Below, in pieces: positions 24,001 through 35,815 of a DNA stretch of 64,000 bases. The stretch is from Aquanectria penicillioides. Taxonomy: Eukaryota; Ascomycota; Sordariomycetes; Hypocreales; Nectriaceae. The stretch is taken from contig PYIU01000005.1 of NCBI GenBank assembly GCA_003415625.1, forward strand, positions 3,291,001 to 3,355,000, written 5' to 3'. Position 1 is the first letter of the stretch. Each line of letters opens with the position of its first letter. The notes beneath the pieces are model-generated. The model did not search any database, was not told where the DNA came from, and saw nothing but the letters and a program-made list of their open reading frames with translations. Made by a program: the position numbers and the translations under genes.

Positions 24001-24687
24001 TTGCAGCGCCACGATCGTCTGTTGACAAGCTAACAGAGCGAGCTGAGCAATTCTGAATGTCGTCGAACCCGGTTGGCCCATCAGCCACTGCCAGCATTTT
24101 AGATGATGATTTGAGGACATTTGCCAAGTGACGCACTAAAATGACTTTACTGTTAGTGATGCGGCTTGTTCAAGCAGTCAAGTAGCCAACAGGCATCGTA
24201 GTCGTACCCAAATTCATGACCCCCAGATAACCGCCTTCTCTAATGCTACAACGCTTTTTTTCCCACGCAGATCAGATCACTACACATCATTTCTTTCAGC
24301 AGATTTTGATGTGGGACTTCAGTCAATCGAGATACCCTTGCGGAAGCCTGCATAGATATGATAGATAGCAATAAATAGCCGCCTTACCAATCACAAATTT
24401 GGACTAGACTGGGCTGATAGCACAGCAGTTGCAACACATATTCAATTCGGAACACACTATACGAGGGTTAGATTAAGATATCAGATCATAGGCAATATGG
24501 CCATTTCATTTGACATTTTCCAATAAAACTTTCTAGAATTTGAATGTCGATGTTCGGATCTTCCATGATAAATGATCGTCTACCTATCAATCCATATTCA
24601 ACGAGAAACGTCAGGTTTGATTCGGTAAAACAATCAACTTTTAAATCCGACCCATCTCCCTAAAGTCCCCTCAAGGGAGTGCCTCGA
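21021..24687. other. Gene-poor stretch of about 3.7 kb
   Basis: No frame longer than about 120 codons and no recognisable domain on either strand. I looked for transposase or reverse-transcriptase motifs, long terminal repeats and target-site duplications and saw none. The minus-strand frame at 22980-23255 has a protein-like patch but no family I know. It may be decayed repeat sequence or a lost gene. Confidence 0.4.
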
Positions 24688-26589
24688 CTACTTCTCAGGG
24701 GGGTAGACGACAATACGATCCAAGTCTGCTCCTTTATAATCAACGCCGTTGTTCAAACCACCAACGGTGATAGTGTTCTTGCCCTTCTTCAGTGGAAGCA
24801 ACAAAGGAGTCGAGAGAATGATTCCTTTGTGGGTATCCTTCTGGTAGAGGGTGTGGATAGTATCCGTATCACCATTGACAACAACACTGCTGATGCGACG
24901 AATCTGCCACGTGCCGTTGATGCGGTCAGGTGAGCCCATTGCTAAATTCTTTGTTAAACATGTTTTCAAGGTGATGTAGGCCTTGAGTGGACTTACGCTG
25001 ATCTCCGAATCCCATATCGTCGATGTCTTTTAGTTAGAATATGTTAGTGTCACATAGATTATGCTCTTCTGAGGAGTTTTGATCTTACTCTGGTGGTAGA
25101 AGGATACCCATTGATCTTGGCCTTGGCCCTGAACCTCGAATGTTACAGTACTGTCGTTTCCGTAAATTCCCGTCATGATTACATTGGAGCTACCAAAAGT
25201 CTACACATTTGGTTAAATCTATACCTAGTTGGCTTTTTCTTGATCATCATCATTGCTTGAACTTACTGCTTCCTGGAGGTAGGTATCTCCTTCCGTCTTC
25301 GCGCTTTTCGAGTAATAGGTTGTTCCGCTAACAGGCGACCATTCGCCAGTTTTCCTAAGAAAGTTAGTTACATCAACTTTTAATAGAGTCTTTGTTGGCG
25401 AATACTCACACATTAAGGTCATAAATGTCGTGCCAAACCACTTTGATGCTCCCCTTGCTTTCATCAATCTCCAATGGCAACCAGACGTTGCGGCTTTCCC
25501 AAAGAGAACGCAAATCCCACTATTTGTCTCGGTCAGTATTTCCCGGTAACAACATTTATGATCGCTTACCTGGTCTCCCATATACAAATACGTCGTCTTC
25601 TTAGTACCCTTGATCCTCCAGGAAAATCCGGATTGAGTACTAAAGGTTCGAGTGTATGCTGGAGATACGAAGAATGGTTGAGACCATGGACCACTCAGAG
25701 AATTAGCTCGCATGGCAACAACATCTTAAATTGTTAGACTTCTTCGCTGGCGGTAGAGAATCGGGTATATCAACTTACTATTTGGCCGGTATCCTGTCTT
25801 GTGGCTCAGAAGAGCGTAGTAGCTCTTGTCAGTCTGAATGATCGTCGGGGCCTCAAAATCATATTTATTGAAACGGAAGACGGCCTCTTCAATGTCGGTA
25901 ATATTCTTGTTGAAACGGCTGATGTACACATCTCTTCCCTGCTTACTGTCTCCATTTGAGTATAGGGCGTATGACCTGCCGGATTTGTAGTCGGTGAAAG
26001 CTCCAAAATCCTGGGACCAGTTGCCAAGAGGCGAAATGACGCCTTGGAAGGTGTATGGGCCAGAGATATTTTCTGAAGTCGCATAACCTTGCATGAGTTT
26101 GCTGTACGTTGAATCATCCGCGTGCCACCACATCTATCGCCGTCAATTTTGAATACTTGGGCTAGAATGATCCCAAACTCACATGATATAGTCCTGACTC
26201 CTTGCTGTACATGACCTTGGGGCGTTGGATCACGTTGTCGGGAGAGATCCATGAGTGTCCCTCCACAGGTTCTTACAAATGTGAGTTCTCGATGAGACAA
26301 TCAGATCTTATTCTCGGGTTGCATGCTTACTCAATGCTATTCCATGTGAAGTCCAAGTTGCAAGGTCGTCAGAACTGTACACGGAAATGCCGCCGCCCTC
26401 AACTTGCTCCTCAGTCTTGTATTCACCAAACCAATAGAACTTTCCAGTTTTCTGGTCAACACAAAGACCACCGGCGTGGGCGTTAAATATTTCACCATCT
26501 GTGTCCCGCCAACGGGCACCAGGAACGATCCACTTGGCACTTGAGGAGGCGGCCAGTGCCAGCAGCGTTACAAATCGCAAACCAACCAT
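24688..26589 (-). CDS. Secreted glycoside hydrolase family 43 protein (exo-galactanase-like)
   Basis: Nine exons: 26331-26589, 26183-26271, 25779-26133, 25570-25724, 25410-25519, 25267-25354, 25089-25200, 24997-25026 and 24688-24941, all joined by GT-AG introns of about 45-65 bases; 483 residues. It starts with a signal peptide (MVGLRFVTLLALAASSSA). The N-terminal two thirds is a five-bladed-propeller GH43-like domain: INAHAG-type start NAHAGGLCVDQKTGKFYWFG, RPKVMYSKESGLYHMWWH, SQDFGAFTD and YDFEAPTII, where the acidic residues expected for base, pKa modulator and acid lie. The C-terminal ~130 residues resemble a CBM35-like beta-sandwich (VTFEVQGQGQDQWVSFYHQN, ITVGGLNNGVDYKGADLDRI). The pattern fits fungal exo-beta-1,3-galactanases of subfamily 24, acting on arabinogalactan side chains in plant cell walls. 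The subfamily call is by eye. Confidence 0.85.
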
Positions 26590-26844
26590 TGCAGAATATC
26601 AAGGTCCCTGTGGAAGTACGATGGGAGGTAATCAGGAACGAACAAGGCCCCGCATGGTTACTCTGGACTAGAATAGCACACGGCGGGTCCTGACTTTTAT
26701 GTGGTTCTTCTTAATTGCTGCCAATATAGTTTTTCATTCTGCCTGTATTCCCTTGCTATGAATGCATGCCCAAGCTCGGGTTGACATTACCGCGAGCTTT
26801 CATCTGCCCCCAACACGAACAGCCGCTCCACCAGGAATCAAGCC
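26590..26844. promoter_or_regulatory. Upstream region of the GH43 gene
   Basis: Probable promoter. No motif was recognised. Confidence 0.35.
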
Positions 26845-27300
26845 GTGCTCCGAGTTGCCAAGGCGCGGAACTACAACTTTAACCGGTGGATTTTATTTCT
26901 CGATCCCGGTCTTCCCTTGTCCATGTCGGGGCTCGGGGGATTGACCGTCCGGGGGTTGGTCGCCGGTACCCCGCATTCGCAAATGTCGTCCAACATTGCT
27001 CGGGCGTACTACCTCAATGATGCGATGTTGGTATACGACATGCTCAAGAGGGCATGATCACCAAAATTTCGGAAATTGGGATATGCAGCTCCCTCGGCGT
27101 ACTGACCTTATTTGCTGATTTTCTCCACGAATTGAACGGATCAAAGGAGGATTCTCCACCCGAGGATCCCGACGCTGCCTACCCTAGAGCATCTTTCGAC
27201 ACTGCAGGAGGTATTTTCTGGTGGTGAGGCGAAACAACTTGGGGAGTGCCACTGGCGAAAATTACTCTTCAATGAGTGGTCGCAGTGATCAATTATAAGT
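26845..27300 (+). pseudogene. Decayed coding fragment, family unknown
   Basis: A protein-like frame runs from about 26845 to 27057 (ARNYNFNRWILFLDPGL, GLVAGTPHSQMSSNIA, RAYYLNDAMLVYDMLKRA). After the TGA at 27055 the sense continues one frame back with MITKISEIGICSSLGVLTLF, DFLHELN and PEDPDAAYPRASFDTAGG, and is stopped again by TGA at about 27226. The smooth continuation across a frameshift suggests one former gene with at least two lesions. I do not recognise the family. Confidence 0.45.
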
Positions 27301-28274
27301 GTATCAATCCGAGCCAATTATCTTATCTTATCTTGGCCACTATCTATCCATGTAGTACTCCGCCCGCATGAACGAACCTGTATCGGTAGCTTGCCTTTTG
27401 GACCAAGCCATCCCAGTTGCCCACACTGATGTGCTTTACCAAAATAACGAACACACACTTCATTGATAACACAAAGAATAAAAAAAAGCCCCGATTTCTT
27501 GAGTGTGACAAGACCTTGAGATTGATGATAAATGCGTAAGGCAGCAGCGTTACACATGAAGAGGAGGATCAGGATTGCTCAAGAATACCCCAACTCTTGT
27601 CTCGGGCTCCGCAGCAAATGAAAGATGGGGGAGGGGTCGTCAGGCTTGTTGTGATACTCGGTTGGTGTCATTCACATGCCCAGTTACCGAAGCTAAGCGT
27701 GATGCTAAATGCACTTGAGTAAGCCAAAATGACTCGTCAACCTATGGCTAAACACCACGAATGCCTTATCACGCAGGATACACGACGCCTCAAAGGGCTT
27801 ATCGTTGCAGAGCCAACCGAGATACCGCCGTACGAGTCAAGAATGGGCAACCTCACTGCCGAAGGGAACCTTTACTATCTTGGGCATCGTGTGCATCCTT
27901 GTAATGGGGTCGATGTTGGCCATTCGCATCCGCATTTGCGCTTGGCCTCCCCCACCCCCACTATTGCTGGCTAGATCGATCGTCATCACCGTCGCGAGGC
28001 GAACTAGTGTTTGGCACAACCTCACAGATAACGAATCATGGGTTGCGACGATAACGGCCAGCCACGGGAATCTTAGGCTTTGTGTGAACCCAAACGCACC
28101 TCTGGGCATCTGAAGTGCGGAGCAAACTGCACTATATTACCAGCCAAGCGTAGAGGTCCAAAATCCCATCTTCGGTCGATCATCGCGTCGTCACCACCAT
28201 AAGGACACCGAGAAGAGTGTCAAACAGCTATCTAGATCTGCCCAAAACACCATCAGCCCAGTTCTTCTCCAAAA
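27301..28274. promoter_or_regulatory. Upstream region of the Rieske oxygenase gene, one CCCCCACT motif
   Basis: No gene was recognised. A CCCCCACTA element lies at 27955-27963, about 310 bases before the Rieske start codon. The same sequence occurs in the hxnM-hxnW promoter, and related elements occur in every other hxn promoter of the window. Confidence 0.5.
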
Positions 28275-29629
28275 ATGTGGCGCTTTCTCGGTCTTGGTTC
28301 CGGCGAGGCAGACGACGCCAAACCGGCCCCTTCGCGAGGCCTGCCAGCCTCCTGGTACCGGTCTCCAGAGTTATTCCAGCTAGAGAGACGCGCCATCTTC
28401 TCTCGGAAATGGATCCTCGTTACCCACACTCTGAGGTTCAAACAGCCCGGCGACTTTCTATCCTTCACGTATGCTAACTTCCCATTCTTTCTCGTTCAAG
28501 ATAAGGAAGGTTCCATCAACGGCTTCCATAATGTGTGCCGCCATCGCGCGTACCCCATTGTCGAGTCTTCTTCAGGCGAGGCCAAGATCTTGAGCTGCAA
28601 GTATCATGGGTGGTCATATGGATTCAAGGGAAACCTAGCAAAGGCTCCCAGGTTTGACACCGTCAAAGGTTTCGACAAGAACCAGCATGGCCTGCTTCCC
28701 GTCAACGTCCATGTTGACATGGCTGGCTTCATCTGGGTGAACCTGCAAGCTGGAAAGCCTGATGTGAAGTGGGAAGATGACTTTGGTGGAATTGAAGACA
28801 AGAGAATGAAGCAATTTGACTTTTCGGGAGGCTACTCCTACGACCATGTGTGGGATATGGATCTTGACGCCAACTGGAAGGGAGTGATGGAAAACTACAA
28901 CGAGTGCTACCACTGCCCAACCTCGCATCCCTTGATTGCAGGCGTCTCGGACTTGACCAAGTACAAAGTCGAGCCTAATCGCGGCTGCTTGGAACATGAA
29001 ATCGTCAACAAGAAGTCACAAGATGAGGAAGATGAATTTCGCCGCTCCATCACTTTTGCATTCCCTTGCACTTCAGTCACAGTTACGTGAGTGGCCTGGC
29101 TCTTTCAAATCCCTGCCAAACAGTCCTGACTTTTGTTCATAGTAAGAACTTCTTCTATATTCAGCGCATGATTCCTGTCAGTGCCACGAAGACAAGGATC
29201 GAGAATGAAGTTTATCGCCACAAGGTCGCAACTGACGAGGAATTTGCTGCCATCAATGCCTTCTACAAGCAAGTCCTAGAAGAAGACAAGCACCTGTGCA
29301 ACGAGGCACAACAAAACCTTAACGCGGGCGTCTTCGTCAACGGAGAGCTGCACCCGGAAAAGGAAAAGGTGAGTTCAGTTTTACCTTCGCTGGTTCATTC
29401 AGAGTACTGATATTTGCTGCGCTAGGGCCCCATTTATTTCCAAAATGTTGTGAGAGAAGAGGTTATGAACCACAGAAAGAAGGAGATGGAGCAAGGTGGC
29501 AGGGAAATCTGGCCCGCAACGCCGAGCATCATGGGAGAGATGAAGACAGGAAAGCTGAGCGAGGAGGAAATGTTTTGCTCAGAACTCGAGGCATCAAGCT
29601 GCCGAGCAAAAGAGGAGCTAGCGTGGTAA
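28275..29629 (+). CDS. Rieske [2Fe-2S] non-haem iron oxygenase, alpha-subunit type
   Basis: Three exons, 28275-29086, 29143-29368 and 29426-29629, 413 residues; both introns are GT-AG. The Rieske cluster ligands are canonical: C88-x-H90, 17 residues, C108-x2-H111 (NVCRHRAYP ... [11 protein letters not shown]). The mononuclear iron site is in [17 protein letters not shown], with H213 and H218. It belongs to the ring-hydroxylating/choline-monooxygenase-like alpha subunits, which need a separate reductase for NAD(P)H electrons; none is encoded nearby. The protein has no targeting signal. It is convergent with hxnR (358 bases between stops) and has an hxn-type CCCCCACT element upstream. Hydroxylation of a pyridine or related heterocycle, or demethylation of a betaine, are both possible. 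The substrate is unknown. Confidence 0.9.
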
Positions 29630-29987
29630 GGCCTTACTTCATGTTGCTGGACACAGAATGTAGGAATTAGTATGTACAATGAATAATGAATGTGCACTCT
29701 CATAATTTAAGTCAGCCCTTTTAAGATTCCCAACTTTTTAAAACCGCAATTGATCTTCCGTGTACATCGAAGAATGAATATTTAATCAGTTAAAGTTATG
29801 CGGCTAGTTCTCATCTTTCTAGGCGCCGCATAGTAATCTTAATATGCAGCACGAAGTTCACGGATGCTGCTGCCACCACGGTGATGTATCAGTCCTGAGA
29901 GCAGGCATTGTGGATCTTGTCATATACATGGTAGGGACAATTGATGAATTTACTCTTGAACATAGTCAAACAATCAAATAATTCGTA
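29630..29987. other. Intergenic between convergent Rieske and hxnR genes
   Basis: A+T-rich 3' flanks of two convergent genes. Nothing else was recognised. Confidence 0.4.
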
Positions 29988-32900
29988 TTAATCCTCATAC
30001 TCGTCATACTGATTGATCAACCGTTGCGGCACCAAACCTCGCAGAACAACGACGCCGGAGTGCACAATGCCCCACCGTACCTTTGTCAGGGCATCCGCCA
30101 TGATCCAGACGAGCCCATTTGTCCGCCGTCGTTCCCAAGAGAGAACAGAGTCGCTGCGATTTATTTCTTTCGACATGCTTGATAGCAAGCCTTTCATTTC
30201 CGCATGGGATCCCAAACCATCTCATCATCCTCATAATACTCATCATCATCGTCGTCTTCCGACGCGTTTACGTTCATGCGCCCAGTACCTCTGCGATTGC
30301 GGCTGGGACGAGCATGGTGGTATGCCCAACATGTCAATGTCACCAGGTACAGGCACCAAGGTACGTGGAACAAATTCATTGCCTCCGAATCGATCAATGT
30401 TCCCATCGAGTCTCGCAGCATCCGAGCAGCATGCCAAGCCGCCGTGGATGCTGAGAAATTGGCTGAGCCACCCTGCTGATCGCTTGCTCCCGAGGTGGGA
30501 TCTCGCGACGTCGCTGCTGCATCGCGGTTGGAAGAGGCCCAACGCTTGACAACTTGAGCAGATCGCATATAGTCCTTCTGTTGCACTGGACGGCCAAGGA
30601 TGTGGCGTGCTCCCGCGTAGATTTGCACGTCCAAGAAGTCCATGTGGAGAAGGACCTGTGCAGAATGGTATACTGCATTGTAAGCAGCTGCGAAAGCCAA
30701 GAATTCATTCCTTTGTGTTTCCTCTTCAATCATGCTCTCTTGACTGCTCATTCCGAGTTGCTGACCTTGTTGCCCACGCTGAAGGCGTGCCGTGGCAGCA
30801 GTGCAGTAAGCATCAAAATCCACTTTCCACACGTCATAGGCTTTGCTGAGGAGCTTGCGCCAGGAAACGTCGGTATTTCCCTCGGCTACCACCCCGAGAG
30901 ACGTCTGATCGCGCCTTTGCATATCCCAAGCTATGGACATAAGTCCATGGAGGATGAGGATTCGGGACAAAGCACCAAGGCCAGTGGGACGTGGGACATT
31001 AGATGTTAAATAGGACTTGAGGGTGGGGAGATATGACGTCCTGTGATCCGTGGATAGAGTAGATCGCCAGGCTGACACCCAGGAAGTAGGGTCTCGAGCT
31101 TCCCAGATGCTTTGGCTGCATGGAAGCTCGAGGCGGAGTTCAAATGACGACATGCACAGGCTTTGACAGAATAGCACTGCATGCTGCGTATCCCACATAA
31201 AGCAGAGTAAGGCAAGCCTAAAGAAAAATGGTTAGTATTACTAGAAGACATAATTATTGGAGAACACCACTCGTACCTCTTCTTTTGTTCCGCTTCAGCC
31301 CAGCGTCTCCATGCACGCTCAAGGCCTTCGATGTTGTCTTCGCCTGATCCTGGAGGAGGGCCGGTAGGGCGGATTGATTGGCAGTCGGATCGTCGAATCA
31401 GATTGATGAGAAGACCATGGAAAAGGTGGCTCATGTCATGTTGCTTCTGACCAGCCCTCGACTTGCCGAAGCATTCGACCAGGAGGATTGTTTGGAGGGT
31501 CCATAGCTCAGGTCGGGGGGTAAACCCGGTGTGGGCGAAGATGCTTGGTCTAATGACATCATGGATGCACACGGCGAGCTGGTGTGCCTCTTTGCTTGAA
31601 TAGGTTGCGCCAAGAAGCAAGACAGAAAGCAGTAGGAGGGGTTCATCTTCGTGAACGTTGAAAGTGGCGAGGTGGATTAACGGATAAGCGGTGTTGAAGC
31701 GCGTAAAATAGAGCTCCATGTAAGATCGAAGTGATGCGACCGACAGAAGGGGATGATCAGTTATGGAATGCCGTTGGTCGGGAAGGGAAGGATTGGCTTT
31801 GATGATAATTTTTAGGAGTCGTTCCCGAATCTCTTCAGTGAGTTGAGGAAGCGGGAGAGGCTTCCGCAGCGTCGACAGTGGTCGCTCGAACTCAATTGGG
31901 ACTGGGTACGCCGGAACCGTTCGGTTCTTATTCGCATTGGGCGACGGCTCGGCCATTCTTCTTCGCGGCCTTCGTTCCGGGTATGCTTCTGTTGGTGATG
32001 GCACAGGCGGGTTGGCGAGAATTCTCGGCGTCTGGGCCTGAGTATTGGCGTCAACAAATATATGATCTTGAGCCTTGGGCTCGTAATGTTCTGAATCTCC
32101 TGTATCAGTCCAAGGCTGAGATGTGCCCATGGACTCTGGGGTGACAGCGAAACCAGGCTGTGTCATGTTCATGCTATGGTTCTCTTGATCGTAGATGTCA
32201 GGGGACTGGGTGGGCAGGGCACCTCCCAAAGCGCTAGACGGTGGAACTTCCAAGTTGAACAACCAGTTGTAGTCCAGGGCAGTGGTATATGGCATATTAA
32301 AAGAACTAGCTGTATCAGGTTGGAATATCCTGTCGTACTGCAACTGCTCAGTACTAGTGAGGGGATCTTCCAGTGTCCTTGAATGGAGAAGTTCAGTCCA
32401 AGACTGGTTATAAGTCAGACCAGGGTCAGTTGGCTGTGGGTTGGGGCCAATGCCTCCGAGGAACGGCGCTGTAGTATTTTGGGGCGCAGGCCGCTCTGTA
32501 TTAAAGCTTGAACGACCAGATCGGATGTCAAGGACTGGTGGTGCCTCAACATCAGCGTCTTGGTCGAGGTCAATAGGTTCGGTTTGGTCGAATGACGAGT
32601 TATCATAGTTGACCTCTAAGGGTTCGGGCTCTGGCGATGGCTCTTGCTGAGCTTCGAGTTGAGAGCCTTCACTAGAAGCCCTGCTCTTGTTTGATGGGTT
32701 TGGGCAAGGCCGCTTTTCTACAACCGAGCCGTCTGGTGCTTTCCAGGATCGCTTTCTTGTGTCGAGAACTCCACAACCGGGACCGCCTGCTTCAAGATCC
32801 TTTTGTCGGTGACGGTCCATATGCCGCTCTTATGGGTACAGTCAGCATTAGTTCGGGTTTCAATATGCTTTATCGAGAAGTCACGTACTCAAAAGATCAG

Positions 32901-33048
32901 GCCTCTTGAAGTGCGCACGGCAGAGAGGACAAGTCGACCCGCCTGGAGTATGATTGAGGGCATGGCGATGCAGGTGCTCCGCACGAGTGAAGCGTTTGGT
33001 GCAGCCCTGATGGGTGCAGGCAAATGACTTCTCACCGACAGTCACCAT
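29988..33048 (-). CDS. hxnR: C2H2 / fungal_trans transcription factor, HxnR-like
   Basis: Exons: 32889-33048, 31277-32828, then 31217 downwards. Two N-terminal C2H2 fingers: C11-x4-C16-x12-H29-x3-H33 and, across the first intron, C40-x2-C43-x12-H56-x3-H60. A long disordered acidic and proline-rich stretch follows, then a fungal_trans-like domain (LRSYMELYFTRFNTAYPLIH, LWTLQTILLVECFGKSRAGQ). This is the layout of HxnR, the nicotinate-pathway activator of A. nidulans, and the gene sits among the other hxn genes, divergent from hxnX. The 3' end is unclear. Read straight on, exon 3 stops at 30194 (911 residues). A protein-like continuation to 29988 (LVWIMADALTKVRWGIVHSG) lies in another frame. 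It can be joined by a 68-base intron, 30221-30288, with a poor GTACTG...GAG boundary (957 residues), or it reflects a one-base frameshift in GGATCCC. Confidence 0.8.
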
Positions 33049-34301
33049 GTTGGGGCCTCTGGCAGAAGAGATCAAAGCTTTGGCTGGTCTTGTCGTGTTC
33101 TGCCTCTGTTGTCCCTTCTATCCACTTCTGTGTCTGAGTCTCCGAGATCCTAGTGCTCAATCAAGTACCTTTCATGGGTAAAAGAGGATAAAAATGGGGG
33201 AAGACTATAGTGAGCTAACACGATCGCAAGTGGAGGAGAGGAGGGTGTCGCATTTTCACCTCCACTTGTTGCTTGGTGGTGTACAACGGGTACGTTGAAC
33301 CGAAAGTGGGGTGGTGGCTCGAAGAGGCGATAAGAGACGCTTCTCATGAGAGTCGGACACTGTACTGGGCATCCCCGGCGCCGATAAGACAGAGGCAATG
33401 ACAGTACACGAGATAAGTGTAGCTATGCACCAAAAAGACTACGTGGCGGCACAATGCGAGGCGGTATCTCAGTGTCTCTGTGTGCTCTCGGATGCCGGCA
33501 GTTGTCCTGCTGCTTATTCCCTATCAAATGGTAGTAGTTCTGGCAGTGAGTGCCGCGTGTTCTTTCACTATTCTAGAAGATGTGTTAGACAGAGCCTCTA
33601 ATTTTCTTTTTTTTTCATCCATTTTTGTTTCACAGAACTGCCATCGCCAAACGACCTCGTCGACATGTCCTGTCCATCTCCTTTTGAGCTTCCCCAGCAC
33701 TGTACAGATCATTCTTATCTGCTCCCCACTTACGACTCCTCACTTCCCCACTCTCGTCCACTTTCAGATAAGCCCAACAGTGCGACGAGGGTGGAGTTGC
33801 AGCGAAAGCACCGCGCCTCGGCTTGCAATAAGTGGGGAGTTGCACAGGGAGTGACTCGCGCCATTCCATGGGTGCTTCCCCAGAATCAGGCGGCTTATCA
33901 GCTTCTCGATTCGGCAGAGGCTGGATAGATAGATGCCATGCAGCAAACACGGCTTTCGAAGGCTCAAAGGCAGTAAACCAACTCGGGAATCGAGGCGGCA
34001 ACGAACCGCCCCCGCATTGCAAGTTGGATGCTCTATCACTTCCACTTCCCACTCCATCCGAGAATGCCGCTCTCGGCTTTAGCACGAAAGAATCATGTAC
34101 ATTAAATCTTTCGTAGCCCCAGGAAATACGGTGCCCAGCTAGACTAGCCATGGCCTAAGTAGCTACTTCGCCTCATTCTCCAAACTCGCCGCTGTATCAT
34201 TGTCCATATAATTAGCGGTCTGATTGACTGGCTTCGGAGTGGCCAATACCCCCTACTCGCATCATATCTGAATTACAGCGGTCCATATCAACAACATAAC
34301 C
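33049..34301. promoter_or_regulatory. Divergent hxnR-hxnX promoter with four CCCCACT motifs
   Basis: The heptamer CCCCACT (either strand) occurs at 33304-33311 (AAGTGGGG), 33724-33731 (CCCCACTT), 33746-33753 (CCCCACTC) and 33830-33837 (AAGTGGGG). The two middle copies are 22 bases apart on the same strand. GATA-type sequences (e.g. CGATAA near 33381) are also present and would suit nitrogen control by a GATA factor (inference). No gene was recognised here; open frames are short and overlapping on both strands. Confidence 0.6.
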
Positions 34302-35815
34302 ATGGCTGTCTCAGAGAGCTTTCTGATTCAAGAAAAGATTCAGCGCGATGCTGCAAGCAAGCTAGATGTATGCTCCACCAATGCCTTTCTATTATTGCTT
34401 GGCAACCTAAACGATTATTGATGAGCCTTCCACTAACATGAACCCTTCCGTGCGTTTAGGTCATGATTGTTGGTGCAGGATTGGGAGGGCTAGGTGCTGC
34501 TATTGCGGTGCTTCTCGCCGGACACGATGTGACAGTGCTGGAGGCTGCATCTAGCATTGGTGAGGTCGGAGCTGGCATCCAGGTCCTTCCTAATGCTGCA
34601 AAGGTGTTGTTCTCATGGGGTCTCAGAGACCAACTGGAAAAGTTTGCCACCAAGCCTCAAAAATGCAACTTTATTGGCTGGAAAGGCAACCATCTCTCCG
34701 AGATGGACTACCACGGATACTCTGCTGCCACTGGAGGATATCCCTTCTGGGACTTTCACCGTGCCAACCTCCACAAGTGTCTCCTAGACCGAGCCATTGA
34801 GCTTGGAGCAAAGCTCGTCACCAGTGCCAGGGTAGAGGACTACAAGGTGTCAGCCGATGGTACCTCTACAACGGTTACCCTCGCAGACGGACGAACAATG
34901 ACCACTGATCTCCTTGTCGGGGCTGATGGAATCAACTCAAAGCTTCGAGAGGTCTTTTTGGGCAAGGAAGACCCGCCAGACCTGACTGGGGACTTGGCCT
35001 ACCGCCTTCTTCTCAACACAGCCGACATGCTCAAGGACCCCGAGCTAAGACCATTCGTTGAGAATCCTCAAGTTAATTACTGGGTTGGCCCTGAAAAGCA
35101 CGCCGTAAACTATGTTCTTAAGGGCGGTGAGCTCTTCAACATGGTTCTCCTAGTCCCCGATGATATTCCTCTCGACAGCGGAAACACATTGGAGGGAAAT
35201 ATTGACGAGATGCGCGCTCATTTTGACGGATGGGATCCCCGCATCGCAAAGATGCTTGCCATGTGTGACTCTGTTCTCAAGTGGCGCCTGTGCAACCGAC
35301 CAGGTCTGGAGCCGACATGGTCTGACCCCTCTGGAGCCCTCACCATGCTGGGAGATGCCGTCCATGCTACCCTACCATACCTCGCAAGCGGAGCCGGTAT
35401 GGCTCTCGAGGATGGTGGCGTTCTTGGTCTTTGCTTGGCCAAGTTGAAGGACAAGTCGCCTCTCTCAAAGCAAAAGGCGCTGGAGGTGTATGAGGCTTGT
35501 AGACGAGAGCGAACCGAGAATGTGGTGCGGAGAGGAACCTACAACCAATGGATTTACCACCTTGCCGACGGACCAGAGCAGGTGGCACGAGATGAAAAGT
35601 TCAAAGAGTTCGGCCAAAAGGACGAGGAATGGCTTAGCTCTGAGTCTCCTGTTCTTCCCCAGTGCGAAGAGACCGGCGAGGATCCATTCCCGTGGAGGTA
35701 CCACGGAGTGGGTAGATGGCTACTGACATACGATATGTGGCAGGATGTTGATGCTAGATGGAACAAGACTGCACGGCCAGGAGTAGACGGTCCTGTCGCT
35801 CGGGCAAGTCTGTAG
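34302..35815 (+). CDS. hxnX: FAD monooxygenase, HxnX-like (6-hydroxynicotinate hydroxylase)
   Basis: Two exons, 34302-34367 and 34460-35815, 473 residues. The 22-residue first exon is too short to show as a separate frame but joins at KLD / VMIVGAGLGGLGAA without loss of phase. Class A flavoprotein hydroxylase motifs: FAD GxGxxG at G27-G32, the DG motif LVGADGINSKLR, and the GD motif LGDAVHATLPYLASGAGMAL around D321. It looks like salicylate hydroxylase, the group to which HxnX belongs. In the A. nidulans pathway HxnX converts 6-hydroxynicotinate to 2,5-dihydroxypyridine using NAD(P)H and O2. The assignment rests on motif type plus the company of the other hxn genes; a true salicylate hydroxylase would look similar in isolation. 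Confidence 0.85.
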
